From assembly GCA_965238025.1 (NCBI GenBank), contig OZ250162.1, forward strand, positions 310,001 to 374,000: a stretch of 64,000 nucleotides of DNA, written 5' to 3'. Positions 26,360-35,587 of the stretch are shown in pieces (the stretch's first letter is position 1; each line of letters opens with the position of its first letter). The notes under the pieces were generated by a model. That model was not told the origin of the DNA, made no database searches, and saw nothing but the letters and a program-made list of their open reading frames with translations. A program made the translations under genes and the position numbers. Source of the stretch: Pelagihabitans sp965238025. Lineage in GTDB: Bacteria; Bacteroidota; Bacteroidia; Flavobacteriales; Flavobacteriaceae.

Positions 26360-27736
26360 CTACAACAAACCTTTGGCCTTAATTTCCAGATACTTGTTTA
26401 TGGTGTCTATGGTAAGGTTGTTGGGCGAGGTTAAAATAGTTTGTATCCCATATTTATTGAGCTCCGCTGCAATTAACTTTTTATCATAGCTGAACTTTTC
26501 GGCTATGGTTTTATCAAAAATTTCCTGAAGGGTATTCGCCGTTTGCTCTTTAAGCAGTTCCAATTCGGTATTTTTAAAAAAAATAACGACCAATAAATGA
26601 TTTTTATTAATTGCCCTTAAATATCCAATCTGCCTATTCACGGCATCCAAACTCGCAAAATTGGTATACAGCAGCAGTAAACTTCTCGTGGTAATTTTTC
26701 GCTTTATAAGGCCATATAAATTACCGAAGTCAGATTCGCTATAATCTGTATTTATGTTGTACAGTGATTCCTGTATTAAGTTCATCTGCGCATTCCTGCG
26801 TTCTGCGACAACAAAATTTTCTGGTTTTTTGGAAAATGAGAAAACGCCGGCTTTATCATGTCTTCGAACTACAACACTACTAATTACAAGTGCCGAATTT
26901 ATAGCATAATCTAAGAGGTTAAGTCCCTCAAATGGCATTTTCATAACCCGGCCCTTGTCGATAACAGCATATATTTGTTGTGATTTTTCGTCCTGAAATT
27001 GATTCACCATCAATTGGTTTCGTTTTGCGGTTGCCTTCCAATTGATATCCCTTATATTATCTCCTTGAACATAGTCCTTAATCTGTTCAAACTCAAAGGA
27101 GCTCCCAATTCTTCGGATTTTTTTCACTCCAAACTGTAGATTGAATTGGTTGAGCGAAATTAAATCATACTTTTTAAGCTGAAGAAAACTAGGATAGGTC
27201 TTGACCTTTTTTGGCTCCTCAAAGGAAAACTTTCGCATAACAAAACCTATGCTGCTCGATGTAAATATATGTAGTTTATTAAATACATATTCCCCTCGCT
27301 CTTTTGGGGTAACATTATACGAAATGGACTCTTTCAAGTTCGCCCCCATCCCCATCTTCAAATCAAAATCCCGCTGCTGAAATTGAAAGGGTAACTCATC
27401 TACTATGGAGCAAAACATCTTTAAGGAATAGCCATTAGTAATTTCAATGGTTACTTTATTAGGGTCTCCATTGGAAAATTTTTCGGGCAGCAGGCGCTCT
27501 GCAGTAATTCCTTTTTTAGTACCAAAAAGAATTAAAACATCCACTACCACTACGATGATGAAAACAAGAAGGGCGAATTTGGAAATATTCAACAAAAAAG
27601 GAAATATAAAACTCAAAACAAAAAGCAATATGATACCTGATATCGCGTAGAAAAAACGATTATTTAAAAAGAGCTCCTTAAAAAAGCGCACCAAGGGAAC
27701 CGATTTTGGATTTTCTAATGTTTTATTTTCCACCAT
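26360..27736 (-). CDS. DUF58 domain membrane protein
   Basis: This 458-residue protein has two N-terminal transmembrane helices (about 33-72) followed by a beta-rich region and the DUF58 core: FEQIKDYVQGDNIRDINWKATAKRNQLMVNQFQDE, with the usual Asp-x-Asn-Trp motif. The C-terminal part resembles a von Willebrand A-like fold. It lies 8 bp after a MoxR ATPase gene. MoxR/DUF58 pairs are thought to act in assembling or activating envelope complexes. The gene is the last of a six-gene block that also holds DUF4350, DUF4129 and SpoIIM-like proteins. Confidence 0.9.
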   Translation of the reverse strand: MVENKTLENPKSVPLVRFFKELFLNNRFFYAISGIILLFVLSFIFPFLLNISKFALLVFIIVVVVDVLILFGTKKGITAERLLPEKFSNGDPNKVTIEITNGYSLKMFCSIVDELPFQFQQRDFDLKMGMGANLKESISYNVTPKERGEYVFNKLHIFTSSSIGFVMRKFSFEEPKKVKTYPSFLQLKKYDLISLNQFNLQFGVKKIRRIGSSFEFEQIKDYVQGDNIRDINWKATAKRNQLMVNQFQDEKSQQIYAVIDKGRVMKMPFEGLNLLDYAINSALVISSVVVRRHDKAGVFSFSKKPENFVVAERRNAQMNLIQESLYNINTDYSESDFGNLYGLIKRKITTRSLLLLYTNFASLDAVNRQIGYLRAINKNHLLVVIFFKNTELELLKEQTANTLQEIFDKTIAEKFSYDKKLIAAELNKYGIQTILTSPNNLTIDTINKYLEIKAKGLL

Positions 27737-27744
27737 GAAGTCGG

Positions 27745-28725
27745 TTATTTGGGTATTTCAACGCTCTGGAGAATATCATTTATTATTTGTGTTGAAGTAA
27801 TTCCTTCCATTTCCCTTTCAGGGGTTACTATTACACGATGTTGCAATACGGGAACGGCTATCTGTTTTATATCTTCCGGAGTCACAAAATCCCTCCCATT
27901 TATTGCCGCAAATGCCTTACTTGCCTTTAAAATCGCTATAGATGCCCTAGGCGAGGCACCCAAGTACAAAAACGGATTTGAACGTGTATTCAAAATAATT
28001 TCAGCGATGTATTTTATCAGGTGTGGCTCTACAATTACCTGAGAGATCAAAGCCTGAAAGCTCGCGATCTTATCCTTGCTTAAACTACTTGTAATTTGCG
28101 CCAACTTCGTTGTTTTTAAAACATGTTCCCTAGTAATTATCTCCACTTCTTCTTCTAAGTTCGGATAGTCTATGGTAATTTTAAAAAGGAATCGATCTAA
28201 TTGAGCTTCGGGCAATCTATAGGTTCCTTCTTGTTCGATAGGATTTTGCGTCGCCAAAATGATATATGGCGGATCTAATAAATACTTTTCGCCATCCATA
28301 GTCACCTGTCTTTCATCCATTACCTCAAATAATGCGGCTTGGGTTTTCGCCGGTGCCCGGTTTATTTCATCGGCCAAAACGATATTTGAAAAAACAGGAC
28401 CTTTCTTAAATTCGAATTCAGACTTCTTAAGATTAAATATTGAGGTTCCCAATACATCTGAAGGCATAAGATCGGGTGTAAATTGTATTCGGCTAAAGGC
28501 TACATCAAGTGATTTTGCCAAAAGTTTGGCCGTAATGGTCTTTGCAACTCCCGGAGCGCCTTCCAATAAAACATGCCCTTCCGCCAAAAGAGCAGTGAGT
28601 AAAAGGTTCACCAATTGTTTTTGCCCGACAATTACCTTAGACAATTCTTTTTTAATCTGAGTGACACTCGCTTGCAATTCCGTGAGGTCTAAACGATTGT
28701 CAAATTCAACGCCATTGTTTTCCAT
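27745..28725 (-). CDS. MoxR-family AAA+ ATPase
   Basis: This 326-residue AAA+ chaperone has a Walker A GAPGVAKT, Walker B IVLADEINR, sensor ATQNPIEQEGTY and the lid region with ASPRASIAILKASKAFA. MoxR proteins remodel client complexes, often those with VWA-like proteins, and the DUF58 protein encoded next is the likely client. The ATG at 28725 lies 3 bp after the stop of the DUF4350 gene, so the block is surely co-transcribed. Confidence 0.94.
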   Translation of the reverse strand: MENNGVEFDNRLDLTELQASVTQIKKELSKVIVGQKQLVNLLLTALLAEGHVLLEGAPGVAKTITAKLLAKSLDVAFSRIQFTPDLMPSDVLGTSIFNLKKSEFEFKKGPVFSNIVLADEINRAPAKTQAALFEVMDERQVTMDGEKYLLDPPYIILATQNPIEQEGTYRLPEAQLDRFLFKITIDYPNLEEEVEIITREHVLKTTKLAQITSSLSKDKIASFQALISQVIVEPHLIKYIAEIILNTRSNPFLYLGASPRASIAILKASKAFAAINGRDFVTPEDIKQIAVPVLQHRVIVTPEREMEGITSTQIINDILQSVEIPK

Positions 28726-28728
28726 ATC

Positions 28729-29916
28729 TTAATTTTTATTCTTTTTGTAGAAATTTTCTATTTCTTTATTTAGGGTTGTCAAAGGTTCCTTGGTCATGAA
28801 ATTGTGTGATTTCATTTTCAGAATCAACGTAATCAAACGTTGCACCTGTTCGACCGAATTACCTGATTTTAAAGCTAATTTCCTTACAAAATCGGCATTT
28901 AAATTTTCAGTAGGCAGCTGGTAATTGCTTCGGATAGATTCTAAAAAATAAATGATTTTCTTCTGTATTATACCATTATAGTCAGCGGCTTCATAATGCA
29001 GATTACTAACAGTGTGAACAAATTCTGTGGTAGTATTCTTTAGTGGTTCTATAATGGGAATGATCCTTTGGCGACGCTTGGCATTGAACAATATAAAAAG
29101 AGCTATAGCGCCCAATAGCAGATACCATGACCATTTTAAGGATTCTTTGGACATAATGTACCTCAATGGGCTTTGGCTCAAACTAGGATCTATCTTAACC
29201 GCTTTGTCCAATAATAAGGGAACCCTGGGCAAGTAGGAAACCACCGTGCTCAAATATCCAGTATTAGGAGCTTCCAACATTTGATAATTAGTGAAGACCT
29301 CAGGCGTGGTATGTATGTAAAAAATGCCGTCGTAATACGGAATTCCCACAAAATTGGTTCGCTGCACTCCCTTATCGGCAACCATATACCCCAACTTCTT
29401 GATGGTGGTAGCATCCTTAATATAGGCCATCCCATAAGGGATCTTTGAAGTATACACCAACGTATCCTTGGCAAATTCCAAATACAATGTGTTCTCAGTT
29501 TCCTTGATTTCGGTATTTTCAGATCCAGTCTTAAAGCCCAGGCTATCTTTTACAAAATGGGGAAAGCTGTGTGCCGAAATAAAAGCCTCGTTGCCGTAGG
29601 CCACGTATTCCAATAAAGCATCGAATGAGGTAATATCAATATCGTAATTCTTGGAAACGTTAATGTAATTTTTTGCCGAATCTATTGGTAAACCCCTTAG
29701 GTATTGATCATATTCATAAAAGGTAGTGTGTATCTTTTTTACGGACTGATTTTCAAACCAAAACGATAATTGGTCAAAAAATACCTTTGTGTCCATTGGT
29801 TTGGTTTCCAGCTCATTAAATGTTGGGGTCCAATCAACTTTATGGCTTCTATTGACCAAGACCAACACAATTATCAGCGCTATAAAACAGAGTGCTAAAA
29901 TGCTTTTTCTGCTCAT
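28729..29916 (-). CDS. DUF4350 membrane protein
   Basis: This 395-residue protein has an N-terminal transmembrane helix (about 6-23), an extracytoplasmic region that fits DUF4350, a second transmembrane helix near 265-282 (WYLLLGAIALFILFNA), and a cytoplasmic helical tail. It overlaps the DUF4129 gene by 4 bp (29913-29916). The function is unknown. Its constant association with MoxR and DUF58 genes suggests membership of one membrane complex. Confidence 0.82.
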   Translation of the reverse strand: MSRKSILALCFIALIIVLVLVNRSHKVDWTPTFNELETKPMDTKVFFDQLSFWFENQSVKKIHTTFYEYDQYLRGLPIDSAKNYINVSKNYDIDITSFDALLEYVAYGNEAFISAHSFPHFVKDSLGFKTGSENTEIKETENTLYLEFAKDTLVYTSKIPYGMAYIKDATTIKKLGYMVADKGVQRTNFVGIPYYDGIFYIHTTPEVFTNYQMLEAPNTGYLSTVVSYLPRVPLLLDKAVKIDPSLSQSPLRYIMSKESLKWSWYLLLGAIALFILFNAKRRQRIIPIIEPLKNTTTEFVHTVSNLHYEAADYNGIIQKKIIYFLESIRSNYQLPTENLNADFVRKLALKSGNSVEQVQRLITLILKMKSHNFMTKEPLTTLNKEIENFYKKNKN

Positions 29917-30623
29917 GCCTTAAACTGTTTTAAAAGTTCGTTGAATACATAGGATGTTTTTTTGTATTCCTCCTCATCAATATTAAATTCACCATACCAG
30001 ATATAAGTGTAATAATAAGAGGCTTTACTAAAGTCCGATGCATATTTAGAGCCTTCCACCTCCGTTTGGTAATCAAAAGTGGTTTTTTGCATGTCGTAGT
30101 CTATCAGCTTAAACTGGTCCAGTTTTTTTAATAGAAAAAGATAGTAATAGCGAATTGCGGATCTATAATCCCGGTCAGTTACCGAATTGGATATCAGGGT
30201 AGTAAAATCTACTGCACTAATATTCTCGCCTATTTCAAAATCCAAGCTTTGGGCCTCCTCTTTGTTTCTTTTGAAAATCCATCGGATTTCTTTGTTCAAA
30301 ACAATTTTTACAATCAGGTAGATGACCAATAAGATGACCGCAATCCAAAATAAAATTTGAATACCATTCAGGATATTTCCCGCGCTTTTACTTTCTACCT
30401 GGAACCATCCCGAAATTAAATCGATAAACCAACTCCTAAAGCGTGCCAAGGAAGAGGTGGTTTCTACATAATCATAGGCCTTGCCTGTATAGTTTTCCTT
30501 GAAGGAATTGGGCAATACCCGAACATCTTCCGGCACATCAGGCACTGCTCTTTCTTGCGCATGGGATGCCACAACACCTACTATAAACCACAATATGTAC
30601 GAAAGGTAGTTTTTACTTCTCAA
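29913..30623 (-). CDS. DUF4129 membrane protein
   Basis: This 236-residue protein has an N-terminal signal peptide (to about residue 23, SHAQ), one transmembrane helix (ILFWIAVILLVIYLIVKIVL, about 90-110) and a C-terminal cytoplasmic DUF4129 region with the AIRYYYLFLLKKLDQ helix. The start is a TTG at 30623 and overlaps the end of the SpoIIM-like gene by 11 bp. It belongs to the MoxR/DUF58 block. The function is unknown. Confidence 0.8.
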   Translation of the reverse strand: MRSKNYLSYILWFIVGVVASHAQERAVPDVPEDVRVLPNSFKENYTGKAYDYVETTSSLARFRSWFIDLISGWFQVESKSAGNILNGIQILFWIAVILLVIYLIVKIVLNKEIRWIFKRNKEEAQSLDFEIGENISAVDFTTLISNSVTDRDYRSAIRYYYLFLLKKLDQFKLIDYDMQKTTFDYQTEVEGSKYASDFSKASYYYTYIWYGEFNIDEEEYKKTSYVFNELLKQFKA

Positions 30624-31590
30624 AGCTTGTGCTGGTTATTTTTTTATTAACCCGGTAGGGATAAATAAGGTAGTAATAGGAAATAGTCGCCAAGGTTCCC
30701 AAAATTATCAACAGTGCAAGAAAATTAGGCATTGTATCGGAATATCTGGTAACGTATCCTTCCAAAAAGCCTGCTGCTATTGTGAACGGAAAGGTACTGA
30801 TGACGATTTTTACACCATCGCGCATTCCCTTTTTAAAAGAGGTTAATCTTGAAAAAGTCTTAGGAAACAGGATGCTCGCTCCCAATACAAAACCGGCGGC
30901 ACCCTCTATGACAATGGCAAAAATTTCCATGGCACCGTGGATCCAGATTCCTTTGGCACTTTTCCACAATACATCTTGTTGCTCGAAAAAATATTGGAAA
31001 GCTCCCACCATTATTCCATTCTGTAACAAAACATAGGCCGTTCCGATACCTCCCGTAATACCATATACGAAACCGGTCAGCCCCACTTTTAGGTTATTGA
31101 ATGTAATCCCGATAAAACTACCCCAGTTACTCCCACTCTTATAAATCGCAACGGGATCTCCATTTTCAATATTCTGCAATGTGGTGTTCACATAATCATC
31201 ACCCAATATTAAACGGACAAAAGAGTCGTCGTTGGCAGCGGAAATTACCCCTATTAAAACGGCCGTTAGAAAAAACAAAAATGAATACAAGATATACCTT
31301 CTGTAACGGTATAGTAGCACCGGCACATCTATTTTAAAAAAATAAAGCAAGAGATTAGATTCTTCCCTTTTGGTCAGATAGATCTTTTGATAGACATTTA
31401 CCGCTAAATTATTAAGATAAACGACCAATTTACTCTTTTTGTAGTATGTTTGGGCGTATGCTAAATCATTGATTAAATGAAGATATAAATCTGAAAATTG
31501 ATCTGGGTTTTCTATTTTTTTTTGAGAAATCGCTTTTTCAAATTCTATCCATTTTTCTTTGTTTTGTCGGATAAAAGCCACTTCTCTCAT
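30613..31590 (-). CDS. Stage II sporulation protein M-like membrane protein
   Basis: The SpoIIM/DUF95 family is found well outside sporulating bacteria. This 325-residue protein (ATG at 31590; the TTG at 31599 is a less likely start) has a soluble N-terminus of about 100 residues. About five transmembrane segments follow, including the conserved glycine-rich IWIHGAMEIFAIVIEGAAG region. The role in Bacteroidetes is not established. It is the first gene of the minus-strand MoxR block, and its start codon is only 22 bp from that of the divergent RDD gene. Confidence 0.85.
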   Translation of the reverse strand: MREVAFIRQNKEKWIEFEKAISQKKIENPDQFSDLYLHLINDLAYAQTYYKKSKLVVYLNNLAVNVYQKIYLTKREESNLLLYFFKIDVPVLLYRYRRYILYSFLFFLTAVLIGVISAANDDSFVRLILGDDYVNTTLQNIENGDPVAIYKSGSNWGSFIGITFNNLKVGLTGFVYGITGGIGTAYVLLQNGIMVGAFQYFFEQQDVLWKSAKGIWIHGAMEIFAIVIEGAAGFVLGASILFPKTFSRLTSFKKGMRDGVKIVISTFPFTIAAGFLEGYVTRYSDTMPNFLALLIILGTLATISYYYLIYPYRVNKKITSTSFEK

Positions 31591-31612
31591 ACAATACAAA
31601 TAACATTATATA

Positions 31613-32371
31613 ATGGCAGAAATACAAATTACCACTACGCAGAATGTAATAATAAATTTTAAAGCTGCTGAACTAGGAGAACGTATTATTGCCTATTTTA
31701 TTGACCTTCTTATTAAAATCGCCTACATATTTTTAATCTCATTTATATTTTCGATGGCTGCTAAACCACTTGGCGCATTGATCGAAAATGATTTTCCGGA
31801 AGATCCGTGGAGTATAATGGCAATACTGATTATTATTGGGTCTCCAATAATATTCTACACCATCGTTTGGGAAACACTTTTAATGGGACAAACCTTAGGA
31901 AAAAAAATAATGAAGATCAGGGTGGTAAAAATTGATGGCTATCGGGCCTCTTTTCTAGATTATTTTATTCGTTGGGTAATGCGCCTTGTCGATATCAGTC
32001 TTTTTTCTGGGATTGTTGCTCTCGTGGCTATAGGGAGTTCAAAAAAACATCAACGCCTTGGTGGCATGGCTTCGGGCACAGCGGTAATTGCCTTGAAAAA
32101 CAAAATCGGTATTAATCATACTATTTTACAGGAAATCAAAGAGGATTATAAACCAACTTATTCTTCAGTTATTAAACTATCGGATAATGATGTTAGAATA
32201 ATCAAGGAAAATTTTCTCAGGGCGAGAAAAAATAAGGATCATAAAACCATGCTTATACTAAAGGATAAAATTATAAACGTAATCGAAGAAAAACCCCATC
32301 CCGATGTTACGACGGAAAACTTTATTAGATGCATCATCAATGATTACAACCATTATACGAAGGACATGTAA
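31613..32371 (+). CDS. RDD-family membrane protein
   Basis: This 252-residue protein has an RDD domain in about residues 15-160: RIIAYFIDLLIKIAYIFLI, a middle helix, GQTLGKKIMKIRVV and a further helix. A cytoplasmic tail of about 90 charged residues follows. RDD proteins are membrane proteins of uncertain, possibly transport, function and often occur beside SpoIIM and MoxR/DUF58 genes. It is divergent from the SpoIIM-like gene, and ends at a strong bidirectional terminator shared with the DUF805 gene. Confidence 0.88.
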   Translation: MAEIQITTTQNVIINFKAAELGERIIAYFIDLLIKIAYIFLISFIFSMAAKPLGALIENDFPEDPWSIMAILIIIGSPIIFYTIVWETLLMGQTLGKKIMKIRVVKIDGYRASFLDYFIRWVMRLVDISLFSGIVALVAIGSSKKHQRLGGMASGTAVIALKNKIGINHTILQEIKEDYKPTYSSVIKLSDNDVRIIKENFLRARKNKDHKTMLILKDKIINVIEEKPHPDVTTENFIRCIINDYNHYTKDM

Positions 32372-32375
32372 AAAC

Positions 32376-32411
32376 AAAGGGAGCGAAAAATTATTTCGCT
32401 CCCTTTTTATC
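32376..32411. terminator. Bidirectional intrinsic terminator
   Basis: A perfect 13-bp inverted repeat, AAAGGGAGCGAAA and TTTCGCTCCCTTT with a 5-base loop, is flanked by A-runs and T-runs. It lies between the convergent RDD and DUF805 genes and can serve both. Confidence 0.9.
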
Positions 32412-32425
32412 ATTTTTTCCTATAA

Positions 32426-32830
32426 TTATGCTTCAATTACACCGATATCGTCCAGTTCAGTATTGGGTTTTTTTGGATCCGGGCCATATTGATTTGGGCC
32501 AGAATCCCCTTCCGTACACATCAGAACTATCAGCCAGATTCCGCCAATAAATGGGATAAGACTTACCAAATAATACCATCCGCTCTTGTTTTGATCATGT
32601 AGCCTCCTAACTACTACCGCTATGGATGGAATAATTATGGCCAAATAGTAGATTAAAATCGGTATGGATACCAACTCTTCAGAATTGGTCGAACCCCCAA
32701 TCATTCCGGATAAAAGGGCCAAGGCAACAATAAATATCATATTAAACAGGAAAAACATCCAGTATTCCTTTCTTCTAGCCCTACCGTTAAAGTCTGCGTA
32801 TTGTTTCAGTACTTTTAAATACCATTTCAT
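32426..32830 (-). CDS. DUF805 membrane protein
   Basis: This 134-residue protein has the DUF805 signature: the N-terminal YADFNGRARRKEYWMFFLF and three to four transmembrane helices, with the LHDQNKSGWYYL loop. The function of the family is unknown. It is a single gene. The 150 bp between it and the oxidoreductase gene at 32981 shows nothing notable. Confidence 0.9.
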   Translation of the reverse strand: MKWYLKVLKQYADFNGRARRKEYWMFFLFNMIFIVALALLSGMIGGSTNSEELVSIPILIYYLAIIIPSIAVVVRRLHDQNKSGWYYLVSLIPFIGGIWLIVLMCTEGDSGPNQYGPDPKKPNTELDDIGVIEA

Positions 32831-32980
32831 AATTATTCGTTTTTAATATTAGTTGGTAATTCTAAAATAACGAAAAAAACTTTTTTTAAGTATAAAACCA
32901 AATTCGACAAACACCGTTTTCTTACAATCATTAATTTGGAAAGTAAAGCAATAAAAGCTCCTTAAAGTTTCAGGAAACAC

Positions 32981-34042
32981 CTATAAAATACTCTGAACCA
33001 CCTCTTTTTTAGCTTCTTTCTTGGTACCATCAAAACCTTCTACACCACCTACCGTGGTATATTTCATTACATAGCGTTTACCAGGGTTGATAAGTTGATA
33101 CGCATATTGACACATAACAGCGGCCTCATGAAAACCTGAAAGAATCAATTTTAATTTACCCTCATAGGTGTTTACATCGCCAATGGCGAAAACTCCGGGA
33201 ATATTCGTCTGGTAGTCCTTTGCATTGTTCACCTTTATTGCATTTTTCACTATATCCAACCCCCAATCGCCAATGGGTCCTAATTTTGGGGAAAGTCCGA
33301 ACAAAGGAATAAAGTTGTCCGTTTCCAAATAGGTTTCTCCCTTCAAAGAATCATTATATTTAACAACTACTGCTTCTAACTTTTCATCACCATATAGTTT
33401 TTTTACCTCAGCCTCGGTAAAGAGTTTAATTTTTCCCAATTTGGCCAATTCGGATGCCTTTTCTACCGAATCCAGTGCCCCACGAAATTCATTCCTTCTG
33501 TGCACAAGGGAAACTTCGGATGCTACATCTGCCAAGAAAATAGCCCAATCCAAGGCGGAATCACCCCCACCGGCAATAACTACTTTTTTATCCCTGTACA
33601 CTTCGGGGTCTTTAATGATATAAGCAACGCCCTTATCTTCAAAATCGACAATATTCTCGATGGGTGGCTTTCTGGGTTCAAACGAACCTAATCCGCCAGC
33701 AATTACCACTACAGGTGCTTGATGTTTTGTTCCTTTATTCGTAGTTACCACAAAGGAACCATCTTCTTGTTTATCTAAAGTTTCGGCACGCTCCCCCAAA
33801 GTAAAACCTGGTTCAAAAGGTTTTATTTGATCCAAAAGGTTGTCCACCAAATCCCCCGCTAATATTTCGGTAAATGCGGGAATATCATAGATAGGTTTCT
33901 TCGGATATATTTCTGAACATTGTCCTCCTGGTTGTGGTAATGCATCTATTAAATGGCATTTTAGTTTTAATAGTCCCGCTTCAAAAACGGTGAAGAGTCC
34001 TGTAGGGCCCGCTCCTATTATTAGTATATCTGTTTTTATCAT
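32981..34042 (-). CDS. Ferredoxin-NADP(+) reductase-like flavoprotein (YumC type)
   Basis: This 353-residue thioredoxin-reductase-like FAD/NAD(P) protein has IGAGPTGLF at the N-terminus for FAD, IAGGGDSALDWA for NAD(P)H and AIGDVNTYEGKLKLILSGFHEA for the FAD end motif. There is no CxxC redox pair, which separates it from thioredoxin reductase and fits the ferredoxin-NADP reductase 2 group. As the last gene of the sulfate-reduction cluster it probably supplies electrons, through ferredoxin, to the sulfite reductase encoded upstream. Confidence 0.87.
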   Translation of the reverse strand: MIKTDILIIGAGPTGLFTVFEAGLLKLKCHLIDALPQPGGQCSEIYPKKPIYDIPAFTEILAGDLVDNLLDQIKPFEPGFTLGERAETLDKQEDGSFVVTTNKGTKHQAPVVVIAGGLGSFEPRKPPIENIVDFEDKGVAYIIKDPEVYRDKKVVIAGGGDSALDWAIFLADVASEVSLVHRRNEFRGALDSVEKASELAKLGKIKLFTEAEVKKLYGDEKLEAVVVKYNDSLKGETYLETDNFIPLFGLSPKLGPIGDWGLDIVKNAIKVNNAKDYQTNIPGVFAIGDVNTYEGKLKLILSGFHEAAVMCQYAYQLINPGKRYVMKYTTVGGVEGFDGTKKEAKKEVVQSIL

Positions 34043-34065
34043 TTCTTACTTCTTTTATTGTCGTT

Positions 34066-34150
34066 CCCTTGATTCCGATAGCAATCGGAAGGGGATCTAT
34101 TTTCATATTTGACTTTTGATGTCCCTAGTCCCTCGACTGAGCTCAGGGTC
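34066..34150. repeat. Two REP-like palindromes
   Basis: The gap between the siroheme and oxidoreductase genes holds CCGATAGCAATCGG and, about 45 bp on, CCCTCGACTGAGCTCAGGG. The second contains the CGACTGAGC motif also found in the element inside the serine hydrolase gene. Confidence 0.55.
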
Positions 34151-34174
34151 GCATTTGATGTTTTTTATACTTTT

Positions 34175-34753
34175 TTACACTTTTTCGATCAATTTTCGGG
34201 TTATTTCGTTCATTTTATCCACTTTTTGCTCAAAATCGCCCTTTATTGTTTTTCGGTAATCGTTTAGATTTTGTACCATTTGGTTGATATCTGCTGGTAT
34301 TACTTCCTCGAAAAACTGGCGTAGCCTTTTTGCGGTAGTCGGCGATTTTCCATTGGTAGAAATGGCAATCTTTACATTGCCCTTTGTAACGATACCCCCC
34401 ATATAAAAATCGCAATACGGTGGGTTATCTGCTACATTGATCAGCTTATCCAATTTTCTACAGTCATTATAGACCTGCACATTCACTTCAGGAACGTCGG
34501 TTGTAGCAACTACTATATGCTTGCCTTTTAAATAGCTGGTGTGATAGCTATCCGTTATCAATTCTACATCATATTGGGCTGCTAAATCTCTTGTTGCTTC
34601 ACGGAACATGGGTGAGACCATGGTCACCTTTGCATCTGGACTTGACTTGGTCAAAAAGGTCAATTTTTCTTCAGCCACATGTCCGCCACCAACAATAAGA
34701 ATCTGCAGCTTTCCTGTTTTTAAGAATATGGGATATAGATTGTTTCGTTCCAT
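34175..34753 (-). CDS. Precorrin-2 dehydrogenase (siroheme synthase N-terminal type)
   Basis: This 192-residue protein corresponds to the CysG-B/SirC module that oxidises precorrin-2 to sirohydrochlorin with NAD. The NAD-binding LIVGGGHVAEEK is near residue 20, and the NPPYCDFYMGG and STNGKSPTTAKRLR segments follow. The ferrochelatase function may also reside here, as in Met8p-type enzymes. The ATG at 34753 is preferred to the TTG just above it. It follows the uroporphyrinogen methyltransferase gene, giving the two steps that make siroheme for sulfite reductase. Confidence 0.92.
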   Translation of the reverse strand: MERNNLYPIFLKTGKLQILIVGGGHVAEEKLTFLTKSSPDAKVTMVSPMFREATRDLAAQYDVELITDSYHTSYLKGKHIVVATTDVPEVNVQVYNDCRKLDKLINVADNPPYCDFYMGGIVTKGNVKIAISTNGKSPTTAKRLRQFFEEVIPADINQMVQNLNDYRKTIKGDFEQKVDKMNEITRKLIEKV

Positions 34754-34770
34754 CAATAATTTTTATCTTT

Positions 34771-35583
34771 TTACACTTTTTCAAGTTCGCCGTATTGTGC
34801 CTGAATCTTCAAAATCTGGTCTCGATGCCGAACGACCTCGCCGATTATTATAATTGCCGGATTCGCCAACTGTTGTCTTTCAACTTCGGTTTCTATTGAA
34901 GCAATCGTACCAACGCCTACTTTTTCATCAGCTCTGGTGCCATTTTGAATAATAGCTATGGGTGTTTCCGATTTTCCTTCCTTTTTAAAAAGTGCTACTA
35001 TTTGTGAAAGTTTGGACATCCCCATTAAAATAACAATGGTAGCACTTGATTTTGCTGCAAGCCTAACATCATTTGATAATTTATGCTCTTTTGTGGTTCC
35101 TGTAATTACCCAAAAACTTTCTGCAGAACCTCTCTTTGTCACCGGAATATTTTGTGAAGCTGGGACAGAAAAACAGGAAGAAATTCCGGGCACCATAGCC
35201 ACTTCCAATCCATATTGGGCGGCATACTCCATTTCCTCCGCTCCCCTACCAAATACAAAGGGGTCGCCTCCTTTTAAGCGTACCACGTGCTTGCCTTGTC
35301 TAGCCCTTTGAACTATCAATTCATTTATTTGTTCCTGTTGAAAGGTATAGCACCCTCTTCGCTTTCCTACAAAAATTTGTTCTGCCTGCGGCGCATAGTT
35401 CAACAGTGCTGTGTCTACCAAAGCATCATATAAAACCACCTCTGCACATTGTAGGGCTTTTATAGCCTTAACGGTTATGAGTTCTATATCGCCTGGGCCA
35501 GCACCCACTACGGTTAAGAGGCCTTGGCTTCGGCTCCGCTCAACCTTCGGGATATGTTTTAAATATTTCAGAAAATCCTTCAT
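34771..35583 (-). CDS. cobA: Uroporphyrinogen-III C-methyltransferase
   Basis: SUMT adds two SAM-derived methyl groups to uroporphyrinogen III to give precorrin-2. Motifs are VGAGPGD near residue 27, GGDPFVFGRGAEE in the middle and VPGISSCFSVPA. The first 20 residues are odd: KHIPKVERSRSQG is encoded by a REP-like sequence (CTTCGGCTCCGCTCAACCTT on the plus strand), so the N-terminus appears to have been extended by a palindromic repeat entering in frame. The start codon lies 4 bp after the sulfite reductase stop, which shows tight coupling. Confidence 0.93.
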   Translation of the reverse strand: MKDFLKYLKHIPKVERSRSQGLLTVVGAGPGDIELITVKAIKALQCAEVVLYDALVDTALLNYAPQAEQIFVGKRRGCYTFQQEQINELIVQRARQGKHVVRLKGGDPFVFGRGAEEMEYAAQYGLEVAMVPGISSCFSVPASQNIPVTKRGSAESFWVITGTTKEHKLSNDVRLAAKSSATIVILMGMSKLSQIVALFKKEGKSETPIAIIQNGTRADEKVGVGTIASIETEVERQQLANPAIIIIGEVVRHRDQILKIQAQYGELEKV

Positions 35584-35587
35584 CTCA

